DNA of 64,000 bases. Source: JBAZWE01 sp041658605. GTDB lineage: Bacteria; Actinomycetota; Thermoleophilia; BMS3ABIN01. The notes under the pieces are model-generated. The model ran no database searches, was not told the origin of the DNA, and saw nothing but the letters and a program-made list of their open reading frames with translations. Positions within the stretch are counted from its first letter, which is position 1. Each line of letters starts with the position of its first letter. Positions 16,756 to 24,863 of the stretch are shown here, piece by piece. Position numbers and translations under genes: made by a program. The DNA lies in NCBI GenBank assembly GCA_041658605.1, contig JBAZZU010000002.1:65816-129815 (forward strand), written 5' to 3'.

Positions 16756-17889
16756 TCAGTCAAGCTGTTCCTTGTCTCGAGATTTTCCGGCAAGCACTCT
16801 TATGGTCATCAGTGCGACCCCGACAACCAGAAGCAGACCCAGCACTCCGGATATGAGATAGGCGGGCGTCGATTCCGCAACACCCTCCAGAGACACCGGC
16901 GTCTCTTCCGTAGAAACAACTGCTTCGAAAGCCGCGATACCTTTATCTTCTGATCCGGCGTCGCCACCTTCGGCAACAACCGCCTTCTGACTGCCAGGAA
17001 ACGCATACTCGGGCAGGAATCCTTCCCAGCGCCTTGCGAACTTCTCCATGCCCTCGGGGACGTAGCCGATTTCATTGCCGATTTCTTCCGTGCCCCATTC
17101 TCCCCACGCGGTACCCGTTGCCAGAAGCCCCAGCGGCGTACATACAAGCAGCAGTACGATGCCTGTTATCAGCGGTCTCAATTTATAGCCGCCGACCGCC
17201 TGCGATTTCAGATTGGCATAATTGTCAAGCAGGCCGGGGTTCGTCTTTATCATGAAAACATATATCAGAGACGTCGTCACCGCTTCGATCGTTCCCACGA
17301 CCAGCATATGCGGCACCATCATCGCCGGTATCGCTGTGGCCAGGCCATATGGAGAATAAAGGGCGGAACCGTCGCCGGCCGTGAAGAGCTCACCCTGGAG
17401 GCCGAATTCAATCGCCGTGAAGAGTGCCGCGGCGTTGAGACCCAGCCAGGCACCGGCTCCAGCGGCAAGCCAGCGTCGCGGTGAATCCGTCGCAGCTCCC
17501 CCGGAAAGGAATCTGTAGGCGTAATAACCGACGACGGGACAGATGAACCCGATATTGAAGCTGTTGGCGCCGATGGCAAGGATGCCGCCATCGCCGAAGA
17601 AGATTGCCTGGATCACCAGCGCCACCGTGATGGCGATGACCGCCGCCCATGGTCCGATGACGATCGCGATGACGACCCCGCCTACAGCATGCCCCGTCGT
17701 TCCCCCGGGCAGCGGGATGTTGAACATCATGATGACGAATGTGAAGGCCGCGGCGATCGCCACCAGAGGCGCCTGCCGGGCGCTCAGCGTTCTTTTCAGC
17801 TGGTGTCCCGCCCAGTACCAGGCGGGGACCACGAGGGCCCACATGCCGCCCGCTGTCTGCGGGCTGAGATATCCATCTGGTATATGCAT
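16756..17889 (-). CDS. cbiM: Substrate-capture component CbiM fused to a CbiN/PDGLE-like domain
   Basis: S-component of the nickel/cobalt ECF importer. ATG 17889, behind GAGAGGAAAG, is chosen because the mature N-terminus must read Met-His-Ile-Pro-Asp-Gly; its amino group and His2 bind the metal. A longer frame from 17991 would bury this. The CbiM helices cover about residues 1-215 (FGDGGILAIGANSFNIG is the family's metal-loop region), and a C-terminal part with two more helices around a periplasmic loop (about 235-375) corresponds to the CbiN/PDGLE partner. Fusion of M and N is common in NikMN. With cooT next door, nickel is the likelier substrate than cobalt. Confidence 0.93.
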   Translation of the reverse strand: MHIPDGYLSPQTAGGMWALVVPAWYWAGHQLKRTLSARQAPLVAIAAAFTFVIMMFNIPLPGGTTGHAVGGVVIAIVIGPWAAVIAITVALVIQAIFFGDGGILAIGANSFNIGFICPVVGYYAYRFLSGGAATDSPRRWLAAGAGAWLGLNAAALFTAIEFGLQGELFTAGDGSALYSPYGLATAIPAMMVPHMLVVGTIEAVTTSLIYVFMIKTNPGLLDNYANLKSQAVGGYKLRPLITGIVLLLVCTPLGLLATGTAWGEWGTEEIGNEIGYVPEGMEKFARRWEGFLPEYAFPGSQKAVVAEGGDAGSEDKGIAAFEAVVSTEETPVSLEGVAESTPAYLISGVLGLLLVVGVALMTIRVLAGKSRDKEQLD

Positions 17890-18027
17890 CTTTCCTCTCG
17901 ATCCGGTTCTCATCATGGGCCGGGAACCAAAGCCACCTGGAGCATGCGCCGCCTGCCGGCGGAAACACGGACCTTCGTGGCCCTGATGCATCGTCAGGCG
18001 GTTGTCCGCCCGAATGAAAACCGGTTG

Positions 18028-18213
18028 TTACCTGGTCAGGAAGACCTTGTGCTCAAGGAGCTTCAACTCCTTGAGCTTTGCTTCCACGATCTTCTGCTGT
18101 CCCAGAAGGTCTGTCAGCACAAGACGCTCGCCGTCCGGTGTGATAGTTGCGACGTCTTCCATGACAAGCTCCTCCCGATCTTCATCGAGAAAGTAAACAG
18201 TAAGCTCGCACAT
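18028..18213 (-). CDS. cooT: CooT-family nickel-binding protein
   Basis: A 61-aa protein opening MCELTVYFLDEDREELVMEDV and ending LKELKLLEHKVFL, the pattern of CooT. CooT is a small dimer that binds Ni(II) through the N-terminal Met-Cys and helps supply nickel to CO dehydrogenase. The Cys2 ligand is present. Its ATG overlaps the stop of the DUF3842 gene (TGATG), so they are translationally coupled. It lies 138 bp upstream of the nickel/cobalt importer. CooC at 40.6 kb is a second nickel-insertion factor in this window. Confidence 0.88.
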   Translation of the reverse strand: MCELTVYFLDEDREELVMEDVATITPDGERLVLTDLLGQQKIVEAKLKELKLLEHKVFLTR

Positions 18214-18656
18214 CAGGGTTTCACCTCCCCGCCAATATTAAATAGTGCCTTTACCTTCTCCAGCGCCTCATCCATAAGGTGCGGGAGAGGCTGGCGGCTT
18301 ACACCCACAAAACTCATGTGATGCTGGTTTAAAGGCAGCAGGATTTTCTCCGCCCGGCTGGAGGCGATGGCTTCGGCCATGCCTGGAGTCAACTCTCCCA
18401 TATAGGAATTGGGGATCACGACCGCGATAGGCGCCAGTACCATGTCCGCCTGTCCGATCGATACACGTATGGCGTTCTCCCCCGTTGCGCCCCTGCTGGC
18501 ACGGGCCTTCATCATGTTGGCAGTGGCGGCGGAGTTGGTCCCGAAGACGAGAATCTCGATATCTCCGGGAAGTTCCCGTCGCAGCTGGCTCACGATCTGA
18601 TGACCAATGCTGCCGCCCATACCGTCGATTACCGCTATAACCGGTTTTTTCTCCAT
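18213..18656 (-). CDS. DUF3842 family protein
   Basis: A 147-aa soluble protein starting KPVIAVIDGMGGSIGHQIV, with a Gly-rich nucleotide-type loop, and containing SNSAATANMMKARASRGATGENAI-like features (NSAATANMMKARA, GATGENAI) characteristic of DUF3842. The family often sits next to cooT, as here, where the two genes overlap by one base. Its function is unknown; a role in sensing or managing nickel is inference from context only. An AAAAGGAAGG ribosome site lies before ATG. Confidence 0.82.
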   Translation of the reverse strand: MEKKPVIAVIDGMGGSIGHQIVSQLRRELPGDIEILVFGTNSAATANMMKARASRGATGENAIRVSIGQADMVLAPIAVVIPNSYMGELTPGMAEAIASSRAEKILLPLNQHHMSFVGVSRQPLPHLMDEALEKVKALFNIGGEVKP

Positions 18657-18677
18657 AACACCTTCCTTTTAGAACAC

Positions 18678-18726
18678 AAAAACCTCGAAGCGGGAGCCAG
18701 ACATAGCTCTCCCAGACCTTCGAGGT
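18678..18726 (-). promoter_or_regulatory. Terminator-like hairpin in the leader of the nickel operon (possible attenuator)
   Basis: On the minus strand ACCTCGAAG pairs with CTTCGAGGT and an inner GGGAGAGC pairs with GCTCCC, followed by five T. No gene lies upstream on this strand before the divergent histidine kinase, so the hairpin ends only leader RNA of the DUF3842-cooT-cbi operon. That is the layout of an attenuator or riboswitch expression platform. Confidence 0.5.
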
Positions 18727-18970
18727 CGGGTAAATAATAAATTCAGTTTCAGAGCTCCGGCTCTCTTGCGGGAGGCTTCAGCCTCCTGATAAAAACATAG
18801 ACCACCGGATGCTTATAGTCAAATATTCGAATCATGGAAAACCACGTCTGATACCGTCGCAACACCGTCTGGAATATCAGATTAAAGATTTCCCCCTGGA
18901 ATCCGATATGTCTTCTTGCCCGCTGGGGGGCGGGGCATTCCATTCATAAGCATTAACACGGGGTTGGGGA
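18727..18970 (-). other. Long leader of the nickel operon, structured but unassigned
   Basis: On the minus strand it contains two consecutive short hairpins (GGAGGC-TGAA-GCCTCC and AGAGC-CGG-AGCTCT) before the terminator-like hairpin. I compared it by eye with the NiCo and cobalamin riboswitch signatures and see no match. A small open frame (18749-18943) has no convincing ribosome site. The plus strand must hold the kinase promoter. Confidence 0.35.
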
Positions 18971-21277
18971 GTGGTGGGTTTGGTTCCGGGTTTGTCGGGT
19001 TTTGATCCTTCAGAAAGAAGCCAGAGGCGAAGGGTACGCTGGCTGATATACGTCATCGCCGCCTCCGGCGTTGTCATCAACCTGGTCTATTTTGCCATCG
19101 AGCTGTTTGGTCAGCCATATGACAATTTTTCGATTAACCTGAACGCTCACCTGACTATCCTCAGCCTGATAATTATCTTTCCCCTTTTTGCAATCCTCGC
19201 CGACCGCATGTTCACAGGTTTTCATACGAACGAAAGGTCCAGACACCTCGAACTCGAGGTGGCAGCGCGTACGAAGCAGCTCGAAGACCTGAAGAGCTTC
19301 AGTGACAACATCATGTCCAGTGTCAACGACATCATCTTTGTCATCGGCTCAGACGGGCGATTTCAGTTCGTCAGCGGGAACAGCCTGAAAATTCTCGGAC
19401 GCGAACCCGAATCTCTTCTGGGACGCCAGTTTATCGATCTTGTGGCGCCCGGCGGAGTAGCCGTCGCCGTCAACAATTTTGAGAGGATCATGTGGAACGA
19501 AGAAGTTCCTTCATATGAACTGGAAGTCAGAGACGTCCATGGCAGTGGAAAATGGCTGGATATATCAAGCACGGGGTACCTTGAAAACGACGAGGTCGTC
19601 GCCCAGGTCGGAGTAGCCAGGGACGTCACGTCTCGCAAAAAGCTTGAAGACAATGTCCTTGAGAGGAATCGTGAGCTGGCCGCGCTGAACGCAGTGGCGG
19701 CATCTGTAGGTCAGTCACTGGATCTGGACCAGGTCCTGCAGGCTGTGCTGGACCAGGTGGCGGGTCTGCTCTCACCGGAATGCGTCTGCGTTCACCTTTA
19801 TGATCCAGAAACAGGCCAGCTGGATCTGAGGGTCGCAAAGGGTGGCGATCCCGGGATCCTCCAGCGTAACGCTCATCTCAGGCTCGGCGAGGGAATCGTC
19901 GGCGTTGCGGCTGAACAGGGTGAGCCGATGGTCATGAACATTGACAATGATTATTCAGAAGGCGGATCGTCTGGAATAAACGAAGGAGACGGCATCGCAT
20001 CAGTGGCGGCCGTGCCAATGAAATGCAGGGACAGGCTGATCGGCGTCCTTGGAACCACCAGCAGCGAGCCTGACCATTTTTCTCCAGAGGACATCGAATT
20101 GCTGCGGGTCATATCCAGCCAGGTGGCCATGTCAGTCGAAAACGCCTTGCTCTTCGAGGATCTGAAGGGAAAATCCATGGAGCTTGAAGGGCAGAATGAA
20201 GAGCTGGCGCTGGCAACTGACAAGATCAGCAATCTCATAACTGCCGCGGAGAAGAAGCGGAGTTTCTCGGTCAGGTATGAAAATCACAACCTGGTCAAAT
20301 GCTGGGAAGTCAAAGGCTGTTCTTCAGTCGACTGTCCTTCATACAAGTCAAGAAACCTTCGATGCTGGCAGGTCGCCGGCACGCATTGCGGCGGTGAGGT
20401 TCAGGGAGTTTTCGCCCAGAAATTCGGCCGGTGCGAGAAATGCAATGTTTACAAGATGGCCCGCAGCGACCGCCTTACGGGCCTGGGTGAGGACTTCAAT
20501 AACATGATGGCGATCCTGGAGCAGAAGGCCGAGGAACAGCAGCAGCTGCAGGAGCAGCTGGTCCACTCCACCAAGCTGGCTGCCATCGGTGAGCTCGCCG
20601 CCAATATCGCCCACGAGATCAATAACCCGTTGACCGGAGTGCTCGGTTATGCCGCCCTGCTTTTACGCGAACTGGAGGAGGGTGATCCCATGGCCAGGAA
20701 CCTCAAGGTCATAGAAAACGAGACCATCAGGGCGCGCGACATCGTTCGTAACCTGCTTGACTTCGCCCGTCAGGATGGACTGAAGAAGAGGAAAGCGTCG
20801 ATCAGGGAAGTTATGGATGATACCCTGCCGTTGCTGAGGAAGCAGGCTGACCTTATTAACGTCGAGGTGAAAACCGAGTATGACGAAGATATACCACAGG
20901 TATATGTCGACGTAAACCAGATGAAGCAGGTATTCATCAATATTCTCAATAACGCCTTACATTCCATGCCTGACGGCGGGACGTTGAAGATAGCTATCAG
21001 GGCGGCCAAGCCTGATGGAAAACGGCCGTGGGTTGAAGTCGCATTCGCGGATACAGGTATTGGCATCGCGCCGATGAAACTGGGCCAGGTATTCGATCCG
21101 TTCTACACCAGCAAGGAAGCAGGCGAGGGCACCGGGCTGGGGTTATCTGTGTCGCAGCGCATCATCGAGGAGCATGGCGGTTCAATCGGCGTTCAGAGCG
21201 CGGTCGGGGCCGGTTCAACATTTACAGTCAAATTGCCGACAGCGATATTATCCGCCGACTTCCGGCAAGTAGCGTAA
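18971..21277 (+). CDS. PAS-GAF-two-CW sensor histidine kinase
   Basis: A 768-aa hybrid sensor. Two membrane helices (24-46 and 60-78) are followed by a coiled coil, a PAS domain (about 108-225), a GAF domain (232-398), a seven-Cys module (444-494: CW, GC, DC, RCW, THC, RC, KC) and the HisKA-HATPase core. The phospho-acceptor is His548 in ANIAHEINNPL, and the ATP site has NILNNALHSM, DTGIGI, FYTSKEAGEGTGLGL. The Cys module suggests metal or redox sensing. It starts with GTG after a weak ribosome site. The receiver gene follows 22 bp later and is the likely partner. Confidence 0.92.
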   Translation: MVGLVPGLSGFDPSERSQRRRVRWLIYVIAASGVVINLVYFAIELFGQPYDNFSINLNAHLTILSLIIIFPLFAILADRMFTGFHTNERSRHLELEVAARTKQLEDLKSFSDNIMSSVNDIIFVIGSDGRFQFVSGNSLKILGREPESLLGRQFIDLVAPGGVAVAVNNFERIMWNEEVPSYELEVRDVHGSGKWLDISSTGYLENDEVVAQVGVARDVTSRKKLEDNVLERNRELAALNAVAASVGQSLDLDQVLQAVLDQVAGLLSPECVCVHLYDPETGQLDLRVAKGGDPGILQRNAHLRLGEGIVGVAAEQGEPMVMNIDNDYSEGGSSGINEGDGIASVAAVPMKCRDRLIGVLGTTSSEPDHFSPEDIELLRVISSQVAMSVENALLFEDLKGKSMELEGQNEELALATDKISNLITAAEKKRSFSVRYENHNLVKCWEVKGCSSVDCPSYKSRNLRCWQVAGTHCGGEVQGVFAQKFGRCEKCNVYKMARSDRLTGLGEDFNNMMAILEQKAEEQQQLQEQLVHSTKLAAIGELAANIAHEINNPLTGVLGYAALLLRELEEGDPMARNLKVIENETIRARDIVRNLLDFARQDGLKKRKASIREVMDDTLPLLRKQADLINVEVKTEYDEDIPQVYVDVNQMKQVFINILNNALHSMPDGGTLKIAIRAAKPDGKRPWVEVAFADTGIGIAPMKLGQVFDPFYTSKEAGEGTGLGLSVSQRIIEEHGGSIGVQSAVGAGSTFTVKLPTAILSADFRQVA

Positions 21278-21299
21278 TTTCCCAAGGGGGTACCAGATA

Positions 21300-21683
21300 A
21301 TGTCTGCAGAGAAAGTGCTTATTGTTGACGATGAAGAAGTGATCAGGGATGTTTGCGCCCAGATCCTTGCCAACGAAGGTTATGAAGTAGCTACTGCTTC
21401 CAGTGGCAAAGAGGCATTACACATGGTGAGCGAGACAACTTATGACGCCGTTGTGACCGATATCATGATGCCGGACATGTCCGGCCTGGAACTGCTGGAG
21501 ATTCTGAGAAGCACCAGCCTCGACGTTTGCTCGATCGTTATTACCGGACTCGGCACTTTTGACATGGCCACGCAGTCAGACCGTCTTGGCGCCCGCGAGT
21601 TCGTGGTCAAGCCTTTTACCCCGGACGAACTATGCGAAGCCGTTCGCAAGGCATTGGGCAAGCGGACTCCAATGATCGGCTGA
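21300..21683 (+). CDS. Single-domain response regulator (CheY-like receiver)
   Basis: A 127-aa receiver domain without output domain. Asp10-Asp11 (IVDDEE), phospho-acceptor Asp54 in VVTDIMMPDMSG, switch Thr in IVITGLG and Lys in VVKPFTPDE are all present. It lies 22 bp after the histidine kinase gene with an AAGGGGG ribosome site, so it is probably its cognate phospho-acceptor. The output target is not encoded nearby. Confidence 0.93.
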   Translation: MSAEKVLIVDDEEVIRDVCAQILANEGYEVATASSGKEALHMVSETTYDAVVTDIMMPDMSGLELLEILRSTSLDVCSIVITGLGTFDMATQSDRLGAREFVVKPFTPDELCEAVRKALGKRTPMIG

Positions 21684-21694
21684 GCCACCGCAGG

Positions 21695-22408
21695 TCAGTT
21701 GACCGGCCGGAACCGCAGCTTCCAGACCATCACGGCCGCCTCGAGCACTATTCTTTTTGACATTTTTGACTGACCCAGCTGGCGGTCGGCGAAAGTAATC
21801 GGGATTTCCGTTACTCGAAATCCTTTTTTTATTGCCTTATATGTCATCTCGATCTGGAACCCGTAACCGTGTGAAGAAACGCTGTCCAGGTTCAAAGTTT
21901 CGAGTACTTTTCGCCGGAAACACTTGTTGCCGCCAGTCAGGTCACGTATGGGGACATTCAGGACCCTGCTGGCGTAAATACCTCCCCAGCGGCTGATCAG
22001 CCGACGCAACAATCCCCAGTTCACTACCCCGCCTCCGGGCACATAACGTGACCCCAGCACGAGGTCGGCATTTTTCGCCGCCTCCAGGAATGAGGGGATG
22101 TTACGAGGGTCGTGTGAGAAGTCACAGTCCATCTCGAAGATGAACTCCGTGTCGGTCTTGAGCGCTTCCTTGAAGCCTGCCACGTACGCCGGACCGATTC
22201 CCTGTTTGCTGGCGCGATGGATGACCGAGAGGTTGTCGTAGTGGGTTGCGAGCTCGTCGGCGATTTTGCCAGTGCCGTCCGGAGAATTGTCATCGGCTAC
22301 GATGATGCAGCCGTCGAGGCTGTTGTCCTCAAAGACTTTTTGCAACAATTGCACAAAACGTTCGAGGTTCTCGCGCTCGTTATAGGTTGGAAGAATTACC
22401 GTGAACAT
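21695..22408 (-). CDS. Polyprenol monophosphomannose synthase (GT2)
   Basis: Transfers mannose from GDP-mannose to a polyprenyl phosphate at the inner membrane face, giving the donor for extracytoplasmic mannosylation. The start VILPTYNERENLERFV, the metal motif VADDNSPDGTG and the QIEMTYKAIKKGFRVTEIPITFADR acceptor block are those of DPM1/Ppm1. With 237 aa and no C-terminal membrane domain it is the soluble type. The pyrophosphorylase at 181 could supply GDP-mannose. It is convergent with the receiver gene, 11 bp away. Confidence 0.9.
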   Translation of the reverse strand: MFTVILPTYNERENLERFVQLLQKVFEDNSLDGCIIVADDNSPDGTGKIADELATHYDNLSVIHRASKQGIGPAYVAGFKEALKTDTEFIFEMDCDFSHDPRNIPSFLEAAKNADLVLGSRYVPGGGVVNWGLLRRLISRWGGIYASRVLNVPIRDLTGGNKCFRRKVLETLNLDSVSSHGYGFQIEMTYKAIKKGFRVTEIPITFADRQLGQSKMSKRIVLEAAVMVWKLRFRPVN

Positions 22409-22444
22409 ATGGTCAGTTTATTTTGCGAATCTGTACTAACGGTT

Positions 22445-23044
22445 TCAGCCGTTCTGTCTGCACTGAGTGCATAGCATTGATTCATCCTGGCTGAAGGTCC
22501 TGGTTTCCATTACCGGCTCGCCGCAGCGGCCACATCTGACGGAGCGGATTATCCGGGCCTCGGGCGGCAGTTCGATTTCAATTTCCTGAATTTCAAAAAG
22601 GTCGTCCAAGGGAGCATTGAGTATATAGTCAATCTTTTCCTGCCGCCAGCCGGCGGTCTGATCCTGTTCTGCTCGAGTCGCCTGGCCGGATTTCACCCTG
22701 CTGGCGATCGCCTCCTGCTCTGGTCTGGCTTTCAGGGCGTCCCACTTGAGTGAGACCCGCACAGCCCGCGGCTGACCTCGGCGTCCAAAGGTAAAAACCT
22801 GTTTGCCCCAGTCCCGGAAAAAGAAATTGCCCTTTCCAAAAGTGGCGCCGGCCAGGAACTGGACGGCGTCGACGCTGCAGCTGTCGTTTTCGACTATGGC
22901 TACAAGTTCTTCGTCCTGGGCGCGCTCGACACCGAGATGCTCTAGGGCGGCAATGGTGGCACGGTAGCCGATGGCGAGTCCGGGACAAAGGTGTCCATGG
23001 AAGGCGGCCAGGTCGTCGAGTCCGGGATATCGGGTAGCGTTCAT
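22445..23044 (-). CDS. FmdE/FwdE-like protein with C-terminal zinc ribbon
   Basis: A 199-aa member of the family named after formylmethanofuran dehydrogenase subunit E. It has the signature FHGHLCPGLAIGYRA, then NDSCSVDAVQFLAGATFGKG and WGKQVFTF. The C-terminus holds a four-Cys zinc ribbon (CGRCG...CTQC). Stand-alone FmdE proteins occur in bacteria that have no methanogenesis enzymes and are thought to bind metals or molybdopterin-related partners, but the function is unsettled. No other formylmethanofuran gene is present. The stop-proximal start of the ABC permease gene lies immediately upstream (4 bp), so they are probably co-transcribed. Confidence 0.85.
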   Translation of the reverse strand: MNATRYPGLDDLAAFHGHLCPGLAIGYRATIAALEHLGVERAQDEELVAIVENDSCSVDAVQFLAGATFGKGNFFFRDWGKQVFTFGRRGQPRAVRVSLKWDALKARPEQEAIASRVKSGQATRAEQDQTAGWRQEKIDYILNAPLDDLFEIQEIEIELPPEARIIRSVRCGRCGEPVMETRTFSQDESMLCTQCRQNG

Positions 23045-23048
23045 AGTC

Positions 23049-23825
23049 CTATGTTACCAGCCTGCGGTGCATGCTGCGTACAGCCAGTTCGGTGAGCAGC
23101 AAAGTCGATCCCAGCGCCCAGAGGGTTTCGGGCAGCAACGAGGAGCTGAACCTGTCCAGCATCAGCGAGCGGGTGATGTCTATAAAGCTTGTGAAAGGAA
23201 GTGCCCATGCAAAGATCTGCACAGCTTCCGGGAAGCGCGACACCGGGAAGAAGGTTCCGCAGATGAACTGCGCCGGCAGCACAAAGCCCGCGAAGTAGAA
23301 GCGGAAGTATTCCATCTGGGCGATATTGGTGGTGACGATGATGCCAAGTGCGGCAAAATTAGTGGCCGCCAGAAACATGACCGCGGGGATGAAGACCGCT
23401 TGCCAGTGGTCGAGAATGCCCAGCGCCAGCAGGATGAACAGCACCAGGGTCGAGTTCACCAGGCCTCTCGTGGCGCCCCACATGACTTCCGCGAGGCCGA
23501 CCTCGCCGGCGCTTACGGGTGTCGAGATGATACCTTCGAAAGTGTTCTGGATGCGCATGCGGAAAAAAGAGCCGTACGTGCATTCGAAAGTCGCCTGCAT
23601 GATGGCGGCGCTTCCGAGGATTCCCGCGGCTACGAACTCCAGGTACGGGACCCCTTCCATCTCATTGATGTAAGAACCGATACCCAGGCCCATGACAAAG
23701 ATGAACAGCACCGGCTCCGCCAGGGCCGGCAGGAAGTTGAATTTCCAGAGGGTTATGAAAACGCGGGCGTTGCGCTGCCAGACCTTGAGGAAGACCGGGG
23801 TGACCGAGAGGATTCCCCTGCTCAT
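23049..23825 (-). CDS. ABC-2 type transporter permease
   Basis: A 258-aa protein with six membrane helices of the ABC-2/NodJ class. The block VLPAQFICGTFFPVSRFPE is the characteristic loop before the fifth helix. It pairs with the ATPase gene 16 bp upstream and most likely exports a drug, lipid or polysaccharide; the substrate is unknown. The fmdE-like gene follows 4 bp after its stop. Confidence 0.88.
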   Translation of the reverse strand: MSRGILSVTPVFLKVWQRNARVFITLWKFNFLPALAEPVLFIFVMGLGIGSYINEMEGVPYLEFVAAGILGSAAIMQATFECTYGSFFRMRIQNTFEGIISTPVSAGEVGLAEVMWGATRGLVNSTLVLFILLALGILDHWQAVFIPAVMFLAATNFAALGIIVTTNIAQMEYFRFYFAGFVLPAQFICGTFFPVSRFPEAVQIFAWALPFTSFIDITRSLMLDRFSSSLLPETLWALGSTLLLTELAVRSMHRRLVT

Positions 23826-23841
23826 CGGGCTGTCCTTTTCA

Positions 23842-24744
23842 TCAGCGTATCTCCCTGCCGGTGAGTTTGAGAAAGACGTCTTCCAGGGACGCAGGTCGAA
23901 GCAGTCGCTCCATGTCGGGATATGTGTCGATCAGTTCGTTGAACTCTGAAGCGGCGCTGGCGTAAAAGTAGAGGTTCTGGCCGCTGGCCTGGTGCTCGAT
24001 AAAATCAAAGCGGGCGGTGATGTCATGTGCAAGGGCGCGGTCGGCGCGGATCTCGAGGACGTAGGGAGCGACGTGGCTGCGGATGAGCTCATGCGGGCTG
24101 CCCGAGTCCACGGCGCGGGCTTCGTCCATTATGAGGACCTCGTCGCACAGTTTCTGCGCTTCTTCCATGTAATGTGTTGTCAGGAGCAGGGTTATACCCC
24201 TTTCCTTGAGGTCGAGCAGCCGGTCCCAGATAAGGTGGCGCACCTGGGGGTCGAGGCCTGTGGTCGGCTCGTCGAGGATGATCAGGTCCGGGTCGTTGAT
24301 GAGGGCGCGCGCGATGATGAGGCGGCGTTTCATGCCGCCGGAGAGGGCCGGCACCGGCGCGTCGGCCCGGTCGGCCAGATGCATGAATTCGAGCAGTTCG
24401 TGACAGCGTTTTGCCGCGGTTGGCCCCGATATGCCAAAATACTTTGCGTAAGTCTGCAGGTTCTGGCTTGTGGAAAGGTCCGGGTCGAGATTGTTTTCCT
24501 GAGGCACCACTCCCAGGCGTGATTTGATTTCACGCGGGCTGACGTGGACATCCATGCCGAGCACCTGGAGGGATCCGGACGTGGGCCTGACGATGCAATA
24601 AATCATCTTCATGGTAGTCGTCTTGCCGGCGCCGTTGGGGCCGACCAGGCCAAAGCAGCGGCCGCGGCCGACTTCGAAATCGAGTGATTCCACGGCGACC
24701 ACGTCCCGAAAACGTTTATGCAGTGAGCTGGCCCTGATGATCAT
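23842..24744 (-). CDS. ABC transporter ATP-binding protein (DrrA/NodI type)
   Basis: ABC ATPase with Walker A LVGPNGAGKTTTMKM, signature ALSGGMKRRLIIARAL and Walker B LIILDEPTTGLDP. The C-terminal regulatory part matches the DrrA/CcmA group of ABC-2 exporters. An open frame continues upstream to 24816, but ATG 24744 (MIIRASSLHKRF) gives the normal domain start. No clear ribosome site is seen, so leaderless translation is possible. Works with the permease encoded downstream. Confidence 0.9.
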   Translation of the reverse strand: MIIRASSLHKRFRDVVAVESLDFEVGRGRCFGLVGPNGAGKTTTMKMIYCIVRPTSGSLQVLGMDVHVSPREIKSRLGVVPQENNLDPDLSTSQNLQTYAKYFGISGPTAAKRCHELLEFMHLADRADAPVPALSGGMKRRLIIARALINDPDLIILDEPTTGLDPQVRHLIWDRLLDLKERGITLLLTTHYMEEAQKLCDEVLIMDEARAVDSGSPHELIRSHVAPYVLEIRADRALAHDITARFDFIEHQASGQNLYFYASAASEFNELIDTYPDMERLLRPASLEDVFLKLTGREIR

Positions 24745-24863
24745 GTTCGAATCATAACGGTGTTTTATGGTCGATTTCCATTCATCATGAATCCGCTTGC
24801 AGGGTTGATTCGTCATAAAAGAGGAATTATATGTTTATACCCCTATATTTGATGTGAATACCA

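Noticed and set aside
17890..18027. Riboswitch directly before cbiM
   Set aside because: No match to the NiCo or cobalamin signature, and the region lies within the operon between cooT and cbiM.
22971..23864. Long plus-strand frame of 297 aa
   Set aside because: Antisense to the ABC permease and FmdE-like genes, low-complexity hydrophilic composition, no ribosome site; an artefact of GC-rich coding DNA.
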